A stretch of 64,000 bases of DNA from a virus: positions 43,224-107,223 of the IMG/VR virus record IMGVR_UViG_3300036761_003567. One strand, written 5' to 3'. Shown one piece after another: positions 40,876 to 47,865 of this stretch; position 1 is the stretch's first letter, and each line of letters opens with the position of its first letter. A model generated the notes under the pieces. That model saw only the letters and a program-made list of their open reading frames with translations. It was not told the DNA's origin and did not search any database. Made by a program: the position numbers and the translations under genes.

Positions 40876-40923
40876 TGTGTGTCCGTTTCCACTTCTTTCT
40901 CAACTCTCTACAGGAGGTGTACC

Positions 40924-41232
40924 ATGGCGCCCGCCATCGCCGCCCGCCCGCTCGTGGAGGCCGTGAAGGTCTCCAAGCCGTTCCCGAAGGACGCCCTGTG
41001 GGCGCAGAAGAAGGGCCCGATCTCGGAGGCCCAGATCCTCGCGAAGCACCCGCACGCGATCCCCGGGACGCGCCAGTACGACGTCGTGGCCAGGAAGTGG
41101 GCCATGACGATCCAGTGCGCCTGCGGCGCCACGCGGATCGTCTACACCTCGGACCTGCACCACGTCCGGACCTGCCGGGCGTGCAAGGCCAAGGCCGACG
41201 CCGCCAAGGTGGCCGTCGCGGTCCAGGCGTAA
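40924..41232 (+). CDS. zinc-ribbon paralogue B (TSDL family)
   Basis: 102 residues. ILAKHPHAIPGT, CACGATRIVYTSDL and CRACKAKA align without gaps to 39224. AGGAGG lies before the ATG after a pyrimidine-rich tract. Conserved positions are the two Cys pairs, Pro-His, Gly-Thr and Thr-Ser-Asp-Leu. Confidence 0.65.
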   Translation: MAPAIAARPLVEAVKVSKPFPKDALWAQKKGPISEAQILAKHPHAIPGTRQYDVVARKWAMTIQCACGATRIVYTSDLHHVRTCRACKAKADAAKVAVAVQA

Positions 41233-41247
41233 GCCTCTGCTCGCCAT

Positions 41248-41271
41248 GGGACCGGCAATCTTGCCGGTCCC
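41248..41271 (+). terminator. perfect inverted repeat after 40924
   Basis: GGGACCGGCA and TGCCGGTCCC with loop ATCT, a 10-bp stem; no T-tract. Likely the 3' end or stabiliser of the preceding message. Confidence 0.55.
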
Positions 41272-41282
41272 ACAAGCCAGGA

Positions 41283-41324
41283 GCATCCACCCACCTGCAC
41301 GTTCACTCGCGCAGGACCTGGATG
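41283..41324 (+). ncRNA. leader hairpin with TTCACT loop, copy 2
   Basis: An outer GCATCCA/TGGATGC stem encloses CCTGC/GCAGG (41294-41298 with 41311-41315) around the TTCACT loop. The loop and lower stem match 40499 while the outer arms differ. It lies about 55 nt before the ATG at 41377. Confidence 0.55.
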
Positions 41325-41376
41325 CTGATCAGCCAGTCCGTCTTCCACTTTCTTGTGGCTCCGACAAGGAGGCTCT

Positions 41377-41637
41377 ATGACCACGCCCGCCCAGCCGCTC
41401 GTCGTCGCCGAGGCCGCCACCAAGGTCGCCAAGATCGCCAAGGCCCCCCGCAACGTGAACGTCACTGTCGCGGACGGGAAGCTCACCCTCGTCGTCGACC
41501 TGTCCGTCAACCTCGGACCCAGCTCGTCCGGGAAGACGAACCTCATCGCCTCCGGCACCGCGAAGGTCGCCGGCTACGAGGGCGTGAGCTTCGGCCTCAA
41601 CGTCTTCAAGAAGGCGAAGAAGGCCGACAAGAAGTAG
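41377..41637 (+). CDS. hypothetical protein
   Basis: 86 residues, beta-rich (NVNVTVADGKLTLVVDLSVN) with Lys-rich tail. AAGGAGG precedes the ATG. Its stop is immediately followed by structured element A. No recognised family. Confidence 0.6.
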   Translation: MTTPAQPLVVAEAATKVAKIAKAPRNVNVTVADGKLTLVVDLSVNLGPSSSGKTNLIASGTAKVAGYEGVSFGLNVFKKAKKADKK

Positions 41638-41643
41638 GCTCAT

Positions 41644-41739
41644 GGTCCAACGGGCGCGGCCGGACAAACGGGCGGACCGGAGGTGACCAAACCGGGAAAC
41701 CGGCGAAGGGGCCTCGCCCGCCGGCCGCGCTTTTGGGTC
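41644..41739 (+). ncRNA. structured element A, copy 1
   Basis: Outer GGTCCAA/TTGGGTC and inner GCGCGGCCGG/CCGGCCGCGC (41654-41663 with 41721-41730), next CGGGCG/CGCCCG and a hairpin CCGG-GAAA-CCGG with a GNRA tetraloop. Copy 2 at 43141 keeps the flanks but has different, still paired arms. The TTTT after the main stem also fits an intrinsic terminator with a large branched loop. Confidence 0.6.
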
Positions 41740-41791
41740 CTGATCCCGCGGAGCGAAAGCTCCCTAGTCTCACATGACCAGAGGAGGGCAA

Positions 41792-41869
41792 ATGCCCCGA
41801 AAGTGTCGATCGCCCCCGGCCAATCCGCCTGAGAGATCCGCCGTGAGCCAGAGTGCCACGGCCGGTTGA
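41792..41869 (+). CDS. possible 25-residue peptide
   Basis: ATG behind GAGGAGGG, MPRKCRSPPANPPERSAVSQ, stop at 41867-41869. The ribosome site is good but composition is biased and no homologue is recognised. Could be a leader peptide for element B. Confidence 0.25.
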   Translation: MPRKCRSPPANPPERSAVSQSATAG

Positions 41870-42009
41870 GGCACGTCAGGCACCCGAACAGGGGTAGGCG
41901 AATGCCGAGAACCCCAGAAAGGTAGAGATCGAATACTCCTTACATAGCGCCACCTCCAGAGTGCCCATATAAAGGAACGGTTTGAAGATTTCTCGTTTCC
42001 CCGGGCAAG

Positions 42010-42123
42010 AGGTGGCGAACCGGTTCAGGACCGGCCTGACCGCGACGAGGACAGGACGTATAAAACCTGTCCGCTCCGGCTCCGCCAGGACACCGTTCAT
42101 TCGGGTCTGGCGTCCCGTCGCGG
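42010..42123 (+). ncRNA. structured element B, copy 1
   Basis: CCGCGACG/CGTCGCGG (42040-42047 with 42116-42123) closes a junction with two hairpins: GGACAGG/CCTGTCC (42049-42055 with 42066-42072) and CGCCAG/CTGGCG (42083-42088 with 42107-42112), whose tip is CCG-TTCATT-CGG. Sequence blocks AGGTGGCGA and CTGACCGCGACGA recur at 43329-43374. It ends 32 nt before the ATG at 42156. Confidence 0.6.
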
Positions 42124-42155
42124 GGAGATCGGCCCCTTTCCAGGAAGGTGAAAAT

Positions 42156-42311
42156 ATGGACGAGCTGACGCAGCAGATGCGGGACCGGCTGGTCGAGATC
42201 CTGCTGACCAGCTCGAGAGATGAGGCGATCAAGTACCTGCGCAGGCAGGGCGTCCCCGAGGACCGGGCCATCGTCTACGTCGACGACGAGGAGAACCGGC
42301 TTCTCGCGTAG
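42156..42311 (+). CDS. small hypothetical protein
   Basis: 51 residues: helix-rich MDELTQQMRDRLVEILLTSS then VPEDRAIVYVDDEENRLLA. AGGAAGG precedes the ATG. Downstream of structured element B, which may control it. Confidence 0.55.
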   Translation: MDELTQQMRDRLVEILLTSSRDEAIKYLRRQGVPEDRAIVYVDDEENRLLA

Positions 42312-42697
42312 GTCGGCGCACAAATATGGGTCCGAACGATGACCGAAGTTCGGTATCCATGAAGAGAAAGGTAACCTGTTGGCAAGGACGGGGTTTCCTT
42401 GCCATTCCGAGTGCCACGGACGGGCATTGGATCGGCAATTGCCAACCTGTTCATCAAGCAACTAATTCCGACGGACGGAAAGGCTGGACGGCTGGTCAGC
42501 AACGTTCGGGCCGGAAACACGTGCGACGCGGTCGTTTCGAGAGTTTCGGGTTGTCGCGGTCTGGCAGGACCAGCCCGACCAGCAGACCAGCACCCGGCCT
42601 CTTGGATCAATTCTTCAACTCACACGCTGACACGGACCAGTTTGGACCGGTCACGGACGCCCCGGGAAGGGGAAGTGGCCACGTTTCAGGAGGGGAC
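42312..42697 (+). other. 386-nt gap with hairpins
   Basis: No gene is supported here. A hairpin GGCAAGG/CCTTGCC lies near 42381-42403 and several shorter inverted repeats follow (for example around ATCGGCAATTGCC at 42431). It ends in TTTCAGGAGGGG before the ATG at 42698. No clear copy of elements A or B was found. Confidence 0.5.
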
Positions 42698-42958
42698 ATG
42701 AAGATCGTGTCAGCCACGTACGCAGGCCTCGAGCGTCCGTTCACCAAGGTCAAGGTGGCTGTCCAGTTCGAGGACGGGACGGTGGACGAAGGCACGATCC
42801 TCTTCGAGAACGAGGGTCGGGACATCGATTTCGAGGGCTTCAAGGACGGAGACCGGGTCAGCGAGGCCTTCCCCGATCTCGATGAGGCGGACTGGGACAA
42901 GATCGAGAAGCCGGTGAAGGAGGGCATGGTGGAGTACGACGCGATCGTCGGACACTGA
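42698..42958 (+). CDS. hypothetical acidic protein
   Basis: 86 residues, beta strands then acidic helices (FPDLDEADWDKIEKPVKEGM). Strong TTTCAGGAGG ribosome site. No family recognised. Confidence 0.6.
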   Translation: MKIVSATYAGLERPFTKVKVAVQFEDGTVDEGTILFENEGRDIDFEGFKDGDRVSEAFPDLDEADWDKIEKPVKEGMVEYDAIVGH

Positions 42959-42989
42959 CACAGTTTCCGGCCTTTTCAGGAGATGGGAC

Positions 42990-43142
42990 ATGCCGAAGCA
43001 GCAGGACAACTCGACCAGCGCCGCGTGGTTCAAGCGGGACCCCCGCAAGGTGGATCGGCCCGCGAAGAACTTCTTCCACCGGCCGCTCACGGTCAAGCTG
43101 GACCATCTGGTCAGGCTCAAGCTCGTGCAGTGCGGCTCATGA
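42990..43142 (+). CDS. small basic protein
   Basis: 50 residues: MPKQQDNSTSAAWFKRDPRK and RPLTVKLDHLVRLKLVQCGS. Behind TTTTCAGGAG. Its stop codon is the first base-paired part of structured element A copy 2, so translation end and RNA folding may interact. Confidence 0.5.
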   Translation: MPKQQDNSTSAAWFKRDPRKVDRPAKNFFHRPLTVKLDHLVRLKLVQCGS

Positions 43143-43219
43143 TCCAACGGGCGCGGGCTGGTATTCCGTAACGGAAGCAGGCAGGGAGTTGCCCCGCCGC
43201 CAGCCCGCGCTTTTGGGTC
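43141..43219 (+). ncRNA. structured element A, copy 2
   Basis: GATCCAA/TTGGGTC and the 11-bp stem GCGCGGGCTGG/CCAGCCCGCGC (43151-43161 with 43200-43210). Internal hairpins are TTCCG-TAA-CGGAA and GGCA/TGCC. The conserved 3' flank CGCTTTTGGGTCCTGATCCC is identical to copy 1, while stems differ but pair. Also immediately after a stop codon. Confidence 0.6.
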
Positions 43220-43328
43220 CTGATCCCGTGAGGCTTATGGGACGTCCGAGGACGAACGTGGACCTCCTGTTTGCTTCCAAGGCGCAGACCCAAGAAAGGA
43301 GGCCGGACCATGCGGTGAATGTGAAGGG

Positions 43329-43410
43329 AGGTGGCGACCCACTTCCGTCCCGTAGACCGGGCTGACCGCGACGACGCGCCAGGCCGTTAATTCGGGCTGG
43401 CCAACGGCGC
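43329..43410 (+). ncRNA. structured element B, copy 2
   Basis: Shares AGGTGGCGA, GACCGG-CTGACCGCGACGA and the apical hairpin CCAG...CTGG (43379-43382 with 43397-43400) whose tip is CCG-TTAATT-CGG. GCGCC/GGCGC and CGCG/CGCG can close it, replacing the closing stem of copy 1. It is 145 nt before the ATG at 43555. Confidence 0.5.
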
Positions 43411-43484
43411 CGCGAGTGGGCTGGTCTCCGATCTCTCAGTGTTATCAGGACGTCCTTACTCTTGTGTCTCTCCCGGATCAGGAA

Positions 43485-43506
43485 GACCCGGGAATCTTGA
43501 CGAACC
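43485..43506 (+). repeat. 22-nt intergenic repeat, copy 1
   Basis: GACCCGGGAATCTTGA-C-GAACC; the same sequence with one change occurs at 45721-45742 in another gene leader. CCCGG can pair with TCCCGG upstream to form a hairpin. Confidence 0.6.
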
Positions 43507-43554
43507 GCAACTGAAATGGACACAACCCCGTGAGATCCCTTTGGGAGGAAGACA

Positions 43555-43842
43555 ATGCGAGCCATAGACCTCAAGGTAGCCGTCCGGGTCGCGCTGCTGT
43601 ACGGGATCCGCGGCTTTGCCAGGGCGGATGACACGGGCATCATCTCGCAGGACGAATCGCAGCAGGGGATGCGGGCCATGCGCCAGTGGGAGAAGCTGCC
43701 CCTCGTCCTGCAGGGCGTGCTGGCCGTCCGGGACATGTTCGCGGCGGTGTGCTCCGATTTCAAGACATCGCCCGAGGAGTATGACGCGCTGATCCTCGAG
43801 TTCTTCGAGAAGGACTTCAGGCAGCCCCACGAAGGGGGCTAA
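43555..43842 (+). CDS. hypothetical protein
   Basis: 95 residues, helical. GGGAGGAAG precedes the ATG. The 412-nt leader holds element A copy 2, element B copy 2 and a 22-nt repeat. No recognised domain. Confidence 0.6.
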   Translation: MRAIDLKVAVRVALLYGIRGFARADDTGIISQDESQQGMRAMRQWEKLPLVLQGVLAVRDMFAAVCSDFKTSPEEYDALILEFFEKDFRQPHEGG

Positions 43843-43883
43843 CCGAGCGGACCAACGTCGTGGACTCAATTAGGGGTTGGACC

Positions 43884-44129
43884 ATGACCTTCGCCGAGAC
43901 GCTCGCTGCAGCCATCAAGCTCCTGGGGCCAGACGACTCCGTGTGCGTCGGCGTGGACGCATGGAGCTACCCGGGCGGCGACACCCGCCTGACGTGGGAC
44001 GTCTGGAGCGACAGCCGTCGCATGCACTGGTACGGATCGACGCCCGAGGCGGCACTCGCCGCCGTCCAGTCCACCTTGGACGAACTGGCGCACGACGCAC
44101 ATCTCCGGATCGAGGCCGTCCAGATGTAG
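43884..44129 (+). CDS. hypothetical protein
   Basis: 81 residues from the ATG with AGGGG 9 nt upstream; a GTG at 43860 is possible. VGVDAWSYPGGDTRLTWDVW suggests a small beta-sheet domain. Unknown. Confidence 0.55.
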   Translation: MTFAETLAAAIKLLGPDDSVCVGVDAWSYPGGDTRLTWDVWSDSRRMHWYGSTPEAALAAVQSTLDELAHDAHLRIEAVQM

Positions 44130-44152
44130 TTCCGGATTCCCATTCCCCTCCC

Positions 44153-44160
44153 GTATTTCA
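44153..44160 (+). promoter_or_regulatory. GTATTTCA box in a pyrimidine-rich leader
   Basis: TTCCCATTCCCCTCCC leads into GTATTTCA and then GGAG. Similar TTCCC-rich tracts precede 47203, 50647 and the gap at 52550. Confidence 0.3.
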
Positions 44161-44171
44161 GGAGTAGGCCC

Positions 44172-44363
44172 ATGTTCCTGATCCGCGTGGTCGTAGCCCG
44201 TCTCTGGGCGGTCCTGACCGGCTTGGCGATCCGCAGCAAAAGCGGCAGGAACGCGTGCGCCTACTGCCGCGGGGCGGGGTGCGTGCCCGATTCGGGCCTC
44301 TTCTCCGAGGCGTGCCCGCTGTGCGGCGGAACGGGAACGTCCTCCCAGGAGGTGGCAAGGTGA
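44172..44363 (+). CDS. membrane-anchored DnaJ-type zinc-knuckle protein
   Basis: 63 residues: a hydrophobic N-terminus (MFLIRVVVARLWAVLTGLAI) that could be membrane-bound, then CAYCRGAGC and CPLCGGTGT, the CxxCxGxG pair of DnaJ zinc domains. Overlaps the next gene by 4 nt. Confidence 0.6.
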   Translation: MFLIRVVVARLWAVLTGLAIRSKSGRNACAYCRGAGCVPDSGLFSEACPLCGGTGTSSQEVAR

Positions 44364-44659
44364 AGCCGTCCGAACTCAAGGAGGGCCAGCACACCGAGAT
44401 CCGGACCAACGGGGTCTTGTGTGCCCAGTTCACCTTCGAATATGGGTGGCTGGAACTCGTCATGTGGGCGGATGACCAGGTCGTCGACGAACACATCCCA
44501 GACCACCTCCTGGCTGACAAGGTCATGTCCATCCGCTTCAACTACGGGACGTCCTTCCCCCGCAATCCCGAGGGTCCGAACCCGCTCACGCCCGAGGGTG
44601 CGGACGAAGCCTGGGTGCAGATCGAGGGAGACCTGCCACAGATCAAGGAGGCAATGTGA
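44360..44659 (+). CDS. hypothetical protein
   Basis: 99 residues from a GTG overlapping the previous stop, with CAGGAGG ahead. VKPSELKEGQHTEIRTNGVL suggests a small beta domain. Coupled to the next gene. Confidence 0.6.
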   Translation: MKPSELKEGQHTEIRTNGVLCAQFTFEYGWLELVMWADDQVVDEHIPDHLLADKVMSIRFNYGTSFPRNPEGPNPLTPEGADEAWVQIEGDLPQIKEAM

Positions 44660-44922
44660 TCTATACACAACAAGCTCTTGGTGAAGTACGACGAAAAAGC
44701 GGGATCTCCCTCAAGTCGATATGTGAGAGGAACGGATGGGCCACGACCGAGGCCCTGGCGCTGGCGAAGGACGCCTCTCTGGCCACGCTGGACGAGGTCG
44801 AGCGGCGCTACCTGGACGCGGCGAAGGCCTGCGTCGGGAAGGGGCACAACATCGAGGCGTCGTACGTCCAGGAGCTGACCGGCAACGTCATGCGGATCCT
44901 GAGACAGGAGGTGAGGGGATGA
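44656..44922 (+). CDS. putative HTH protein
   Basis: 88 residues from a GTG behind AAGGAGG. LGEVRRKSGISLKSICERNG resembles a small HTH; the rest is helical. Coupled to both neighbours. Function inferred weakly. Confidence 0.5.
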   Translation: MIYTQQALGEVRRKSGISLKSICERNGWATTEALALAKDASLATLDEVERRYLDAAKACVGKGHNIEASYVQELTGNVMRILRQEVRG

Positions 44923-45101
44923 GGAACCTGGATTCATCCTCCCTGCCAGAGCCTCAATTAAGGGCGGGAGAGATCCTGATCCCATCCGGTCGCGTCGGCG
45001 ACGTCGACCTGTTTTCGGCCGCCAACGACGAAGACTTCTGCTCAAGCAAGGAAGAGAAGCTCAGGGTCCGGCAGCGGAACAGGAAATCAAGAAGGGGGTG
45101 A
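44919..45101 (+). CDS. small hypothetical protein
   Basis: 60 residues, ATGA overlap with the previous gene. Ends in a basic stretch RQRNRKSRRG. Unknown. Confidence 0.5.
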   Translation: MRNLDSSSLPEPQLRAGEILIPSGRVGDVDLFSAANDEDFCSSKEEKLRVRQRNRKSRRG

Positions 45102-45105
45102 CGGG

Positions 45106-45405
45106 ATGAAGGTCATGGTCCGACTCGACAAGCACAAGCAGAGAGCCGTCCGGGAGCAGAACTTCAGCCTGGCGATCAAGATCCGCTGCGAGATGCGCGC
45201 CCGGAGCTATTGGACCCTGTCCACCCTGCTCAGGTCGCTCCTGGGACTCGATCCCTTCGAGAACAGGCGGATTGAGAAGGCAGCCGAGGCCCTCGACCTC
45301 CTGGCGATCAGGAACGCCAGCAAGGCCGGCACCACCCACGAAGCCCTGTTCGGCGACGGCGACAACACCTACGGCGTCGACCTGGGAGATTTGAAGCTCC
45401 TGTAA
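45106..45405 (+). CDS. hypothetical protein
   Basis: 99 residues. Basic N-terminal helix region and a hydrophobic YWTLSTLLRSLLGL. GGGGGTGA precedes. No family recognised. Confidence 0.55.
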   Translation: MKVMVRLDKHKQRAVREQNFSLAIKIRCEMRARSYWTLSTLLRSLLGLDPFENRRIEKAAEALDLLAIRNASKAGTTHEALFGDGDNTYGVDLGDLKLL

Positions 45406-45415
45406 GGAGATCAAG

Positions 45416-45718
45416 GTGAAGAAGGCAAAGTACTCTCCCATGGATGACCTGCGCCAGATCGTCAGCTGCATGGACGAGTACGGGCAGCTCGAGCACGAGG
45501 TGGAGGTCATACTCTGGAACGAGGACCCCAAGATGGGACAGGTCCAGGTGAAGCTCATCGACATGACGCTCGAGGATGGGGGCAAGAACCCGGCCTTCAC
45601 GCTCTCCTGGGCCGGGCGCTTCTGCGGCAGGCCGATGCTCCGGATCAAGGGGCCCAAGATCGACGTCCTGATCTCCCCCATCCCCAAGTTCGTGCTGGCT
45701 ATCCTGATGGAGGCGTAG
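45416..45718 (+). CDS. hypothetical protein
   Basis: 100 residues from a GTG behind AAGGAG. Mixed fold, several acidic strands (EVEVILWNEDPKMGQVQVKL). Unknown. Confidence 0.55.
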   Translation: MKKAKYSPMDDLRQIVSCMDEYGQLEHEVEVILWNEDPKMGQVQVKLIDMTLEDGGKNPAFTLSWAGRFCGRPMLRIKGPKIDVLISPIPKFVLAILMEA

Positions 45719-45720
45719 CC

Positions 45721-45742
45721 GACCCGGGAATCTTGAAGAACC
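45721..45742 (+). repeat. 22-nt intergenic repeat, copy 2
   Basis: GACCCGGGAATCTTGA-A-GAACC, one difference from 43485-43506. Begins 3 nt after a stop codon and ends 14 nt before the ATG at 45757. Confidence 0.6.
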
Positions 45743-45756
45743 AAATGGGAGGTGGC

Positions 45757-46071
45757 ATGATCGAGACCAAGACCAGCAGCAGGGACCAGGCGGTCGAGTG
45801 GCTGGAGAAGGCCATCCCGAACTTCGCCATCCGAGTGGCTCCCGTCTACCAGGCGCTCAACTGGACCTGGTGGATGAGCCCCGTCTCGCCGGATGCGGCT
45901 GCGATCGAGCGGGCGCTGCGGGAGCTGATGACCCACGTAAGGCAGGGGAGCACCTCTGCCGCGACGGGCGGGCTGGTGGTCGAGCTGACCGAGAAGTGCG
46001 GGACGCTGGAGGCGCGGCTGTCGATGCAGGTCGATGAGGAGCGCAAGTTCACAGTGGGAGGTGCCCGATGA
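45757..46071 (+). CDS. hypothetical protein
   Basis: 104 residues from the ATG with GGGAGG upstream; ATG at 45733 overlaps the repeat and lacks a ribosome site. Helical. Coupled to the next gene by ATGA. Confidence 0.55.
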   Translation: MIETKTSSRDQAVEWLEKAIPNFAIRVAPVYQALNWTWWMSPVSPDAAAIERALRELMTHVRQGSTSAATGGLVVELTEKCGTLEARLSMQVDEERKFTVGGAR

Positions 46072-46481
46072 AGGCCTCTTGGAAACCCGAGGGAAGCCAT
46101 GAGTTCCTGTTCGACTTCGAGCTGGAAGGGGGAGTGAACGACGAGCACATGTTCACGATCGCCTTCAACGCGACGCCATTCTCCCCCGCCAAGACGCAGG
46201 GAGACCCGGACGACTGCCACGACGCGGAGGGAGGGGAGATCGAGGACCTGACGGTCTTCATCAATACCTACAGTGGCCCCATGAACGAGGCCTGCACTGT
46301 CCACGAGGTCCCTGAGTACCTGTGGCCCGCCCTGGGCTTCGACAGGAAGGTTCTGGTCCAGCAGTGCGAGGACCACGTCCGCGACGAGGACGAGCGGCTG
46401 GCGTCCCAGGAAGGGGACCGCAAGTGCGACGAGGCAAGGGAACGGCGCGGGGTGGAAGGATTAGGGGAAGGAGACAAGTGA
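46068..46481 (+). CDS. hypothetical acidic protein
   Basis: 137 residues, beta-rich N-terminus then acidic and charged helices (CEDHVRDEDERLASQEGD). No recognised domain. One-nt overlap with the next gene. Confidence 0.55.
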   Translation: MKASWKPEGSHEFLFDFELEGGVNDEHMFTIAFNATPFSPAKTQGDPDDCHDAEGGEIEDLTVFINTYSGPMNEACTVHEVPEYLWPALGFDRKVLVQQCEDHVRDEDERLASQEGDRKCDEARERRGVEGLGEGDK

Positions 46482-46663
46482 TGGACACGGGCTTTCTCAT
46501 CGCCTGCCTGGTCTGGCACCTGCACGACAGGTTCTACGCGACCGACACCGAGGTCTATGCGAAGGCCGGAGGCGAGCTGATACGGATGGCGGACGAATGC
46601 GGAATTCCCTGGCTCAAGGTGGCGGGAATCCTCGTGATCAAGCCCACCGAGGAGGTCTCATGA
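46481..46663 (+). CDS. small hypothetical protein
   Basis: 60 residues; helix-rich MDTGFLIACLVWHLHDRFYA. AAGGAGAC precedes the ATG. Coupled to the next gene by ATGA. Confidence 0.5.
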   Translation: MDTGFLIACLVWHLHDRFYATDTEVYAKAGGELIRMADECGIPWLKVAGILVIKPTEEVS

Positions 46664-46824
46664 AGGCCTATTTGGTCAGCGAGTGCTGGTTCAGCCGGGG
46701 CGACGTCCGGATGAACGAGTGGCGGGCGGGGATGACCTGCCTGCCGCTAGTCGGGAAGTCCTGGCGGTGGCTGTACCTCTGGGCCCTGAACACCGTCCGC
46801 TGCCTGCGGGCGCTGTTCTTCTAG
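46660..46824 (+). CDS. small hydrophobic protein
   Basis: 54 residues, MKAYLVSECWFSRGDVRMNE..., ending in a Trp/Leu-rich stretch WRWLYLWALNTVRCLRALFF that could lie on or in a membrane. Unknown. Confidence 0.5.
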   Translation: MKAYLVSECWFSRGDVRMNEWRAGMTCLPLVGKSWRWLYLWALNTVRCLRALFF

Positions 46825-46832
46825 GAGATTCC

Positions 46833-47162
46833 ATGATTCCCGCCATCTCCCGTCTGGCCGACTGGTGGACGCAGGGGAAGTCCCATCTGGTGCTGGAGGC
46901 GTGGAGGCGGTCCGTCAACATCCCCCTGATCATCCCCGTGCCCCTGCGCGAGAGCGTTGCCCAGCTGGTCTCGCTCCGGGAGCGGGTGTCCGCTTGCTGG
47001 GACTTCTGCCCCGGCTCCGTCAAGGAGGTGCTGGTCACCCGTCAGCTCCCCCGCAATCAGGCCCGTCGCCACGTCGCGAAGGTCATCTCCCGCCTGCCCT
47101 ACCGGCAGGTGATCCGGCTCAACCCGAAGGTCGCCTACCGCGTGGTCTGGCAGCTCATGTAA
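46833..47162 (+). CDS. hypothetical protein
   Basis: 109 residues behind TAGGAGATT. Two hydrophobic strands (NIPLIIPVPLRESVAQLV), basic C-terminus. Unknown. Confidence 0.55.
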   Translation: MIPAISRLADWWTQGKSHLVLEAWRRSVNIPLIIPVPLRESVAQLVSLRERVSACWDFCPGSVKEVLVTRQLPRNQARRHVAKVISRLPYRQVIRLNPKVAYRVVWQLM

Positions 47163-47202
47163 CCTGACGTTTCCCGCTTCCCTTTCCCTTGGAGGTGCGT
47201 GC

Positions 47203-47793
47203 ATGTCGAAGAAGGACATCGTGCTGGCGGCCGGGTCCCTCCCGCCCGGGGTCGTCACGGACTTCACCGTGACGAAGGACGACGTGCTGGCGATCTTCGT
47301 CAGCAGGAAGGAGCAGGAGCTCCTGGCCGAGAAGGAGGCCGCCGACAAGCAGATCGAAGCGGTCGCCGACGACATCGAGAAGGCGAGCGAGGCGCTCAAG
47401 AAGGCCGTCGAGAAGGCCGGCGAGGACCTGATCGGCAACGTCGTCAGGAAGGTCAACGAGCTGCTGAAGGAGGCCGGGCTCAGCGGGAAATTCGAGGCCC
47501 GCACGTGCCTCATGGACGAGGACGACAAGAAGAGCCTGGAGATCGGCATCTCCGGGTGCATGGGCGGGGCGAAGAAGGCCCTGACCCCCGAGGTCAGGAC
47601 CGTGCTCAGCGACATCAAGAAGCTGGAGGAGAAGGGCGTGGAGGCCGAGAAGGCCGCCATCGCCGCCCGCCAGCAGCTGATGAAGCTGCCCGCGGAGGAG
47701 CGCCGCGTCCGGGCCAAGCTGGCCACCCGCGCGCTCAGCCAGTCCGACGCCGGCCGCAAGTTCCTGGAGTCCTTCGAGGGGAACCAGGAGTAG
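47203..47793 (+). CDS. coiled-coil protein
   Basis: 196 residues. A long charged coiled coil (about 40-95), a small CLMDEDDKKSLEIGISGCMGG core, and a second helical region (115-165). A pyrimidine-rich tract and TTGGAGG precede the ATG. Scaffold or partner-binding role possible; unknown. Confidence 0.6.
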   Translation: MSKKDIVLAAGSLPPGVVTDFTVTKDDVLAIFVSRKEQELLAEKEAADKQIEAVADDIEKASEALKKAVEKAGEDLIGNVVRKVNELLKEAGLSGKFEARTCLMDEDDKKSLEIGISGCMGGAKKALTPEVRTVLSDIKKLEEKGVEAEKAAIAARQQLMKLPAEERRVRAKLATRALSQSDAGRKFLESFEGNQE

Positions 47794-47801
47794 GGACCGG
47801 G

Positions 47802-47838
47802 CGCGCCGCAGGGAAGGGGCAACCTACCCTCCGGCGCG
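47802..47838 (+). terminator. hairpin after 47203
   Basis: CGCGCCG/CGGCGCG with an inner AGGG/CCCT stem; no T-tract. Probably the 3' end of the preceding message. Confidence 0.5.
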
Positions 47839-47865
47839 TACGGGCCTCACTTTTGGAGATCAAAT

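Noticed and set aside
43131-43219. tRNA-like look (CTCATGA followed by GGGTCCTGATCCC)
   Set aside because: No acceptor stem, D-arm or 5-bp T-stem can be drawn, and the other copy lacks the anticodon-like loop.
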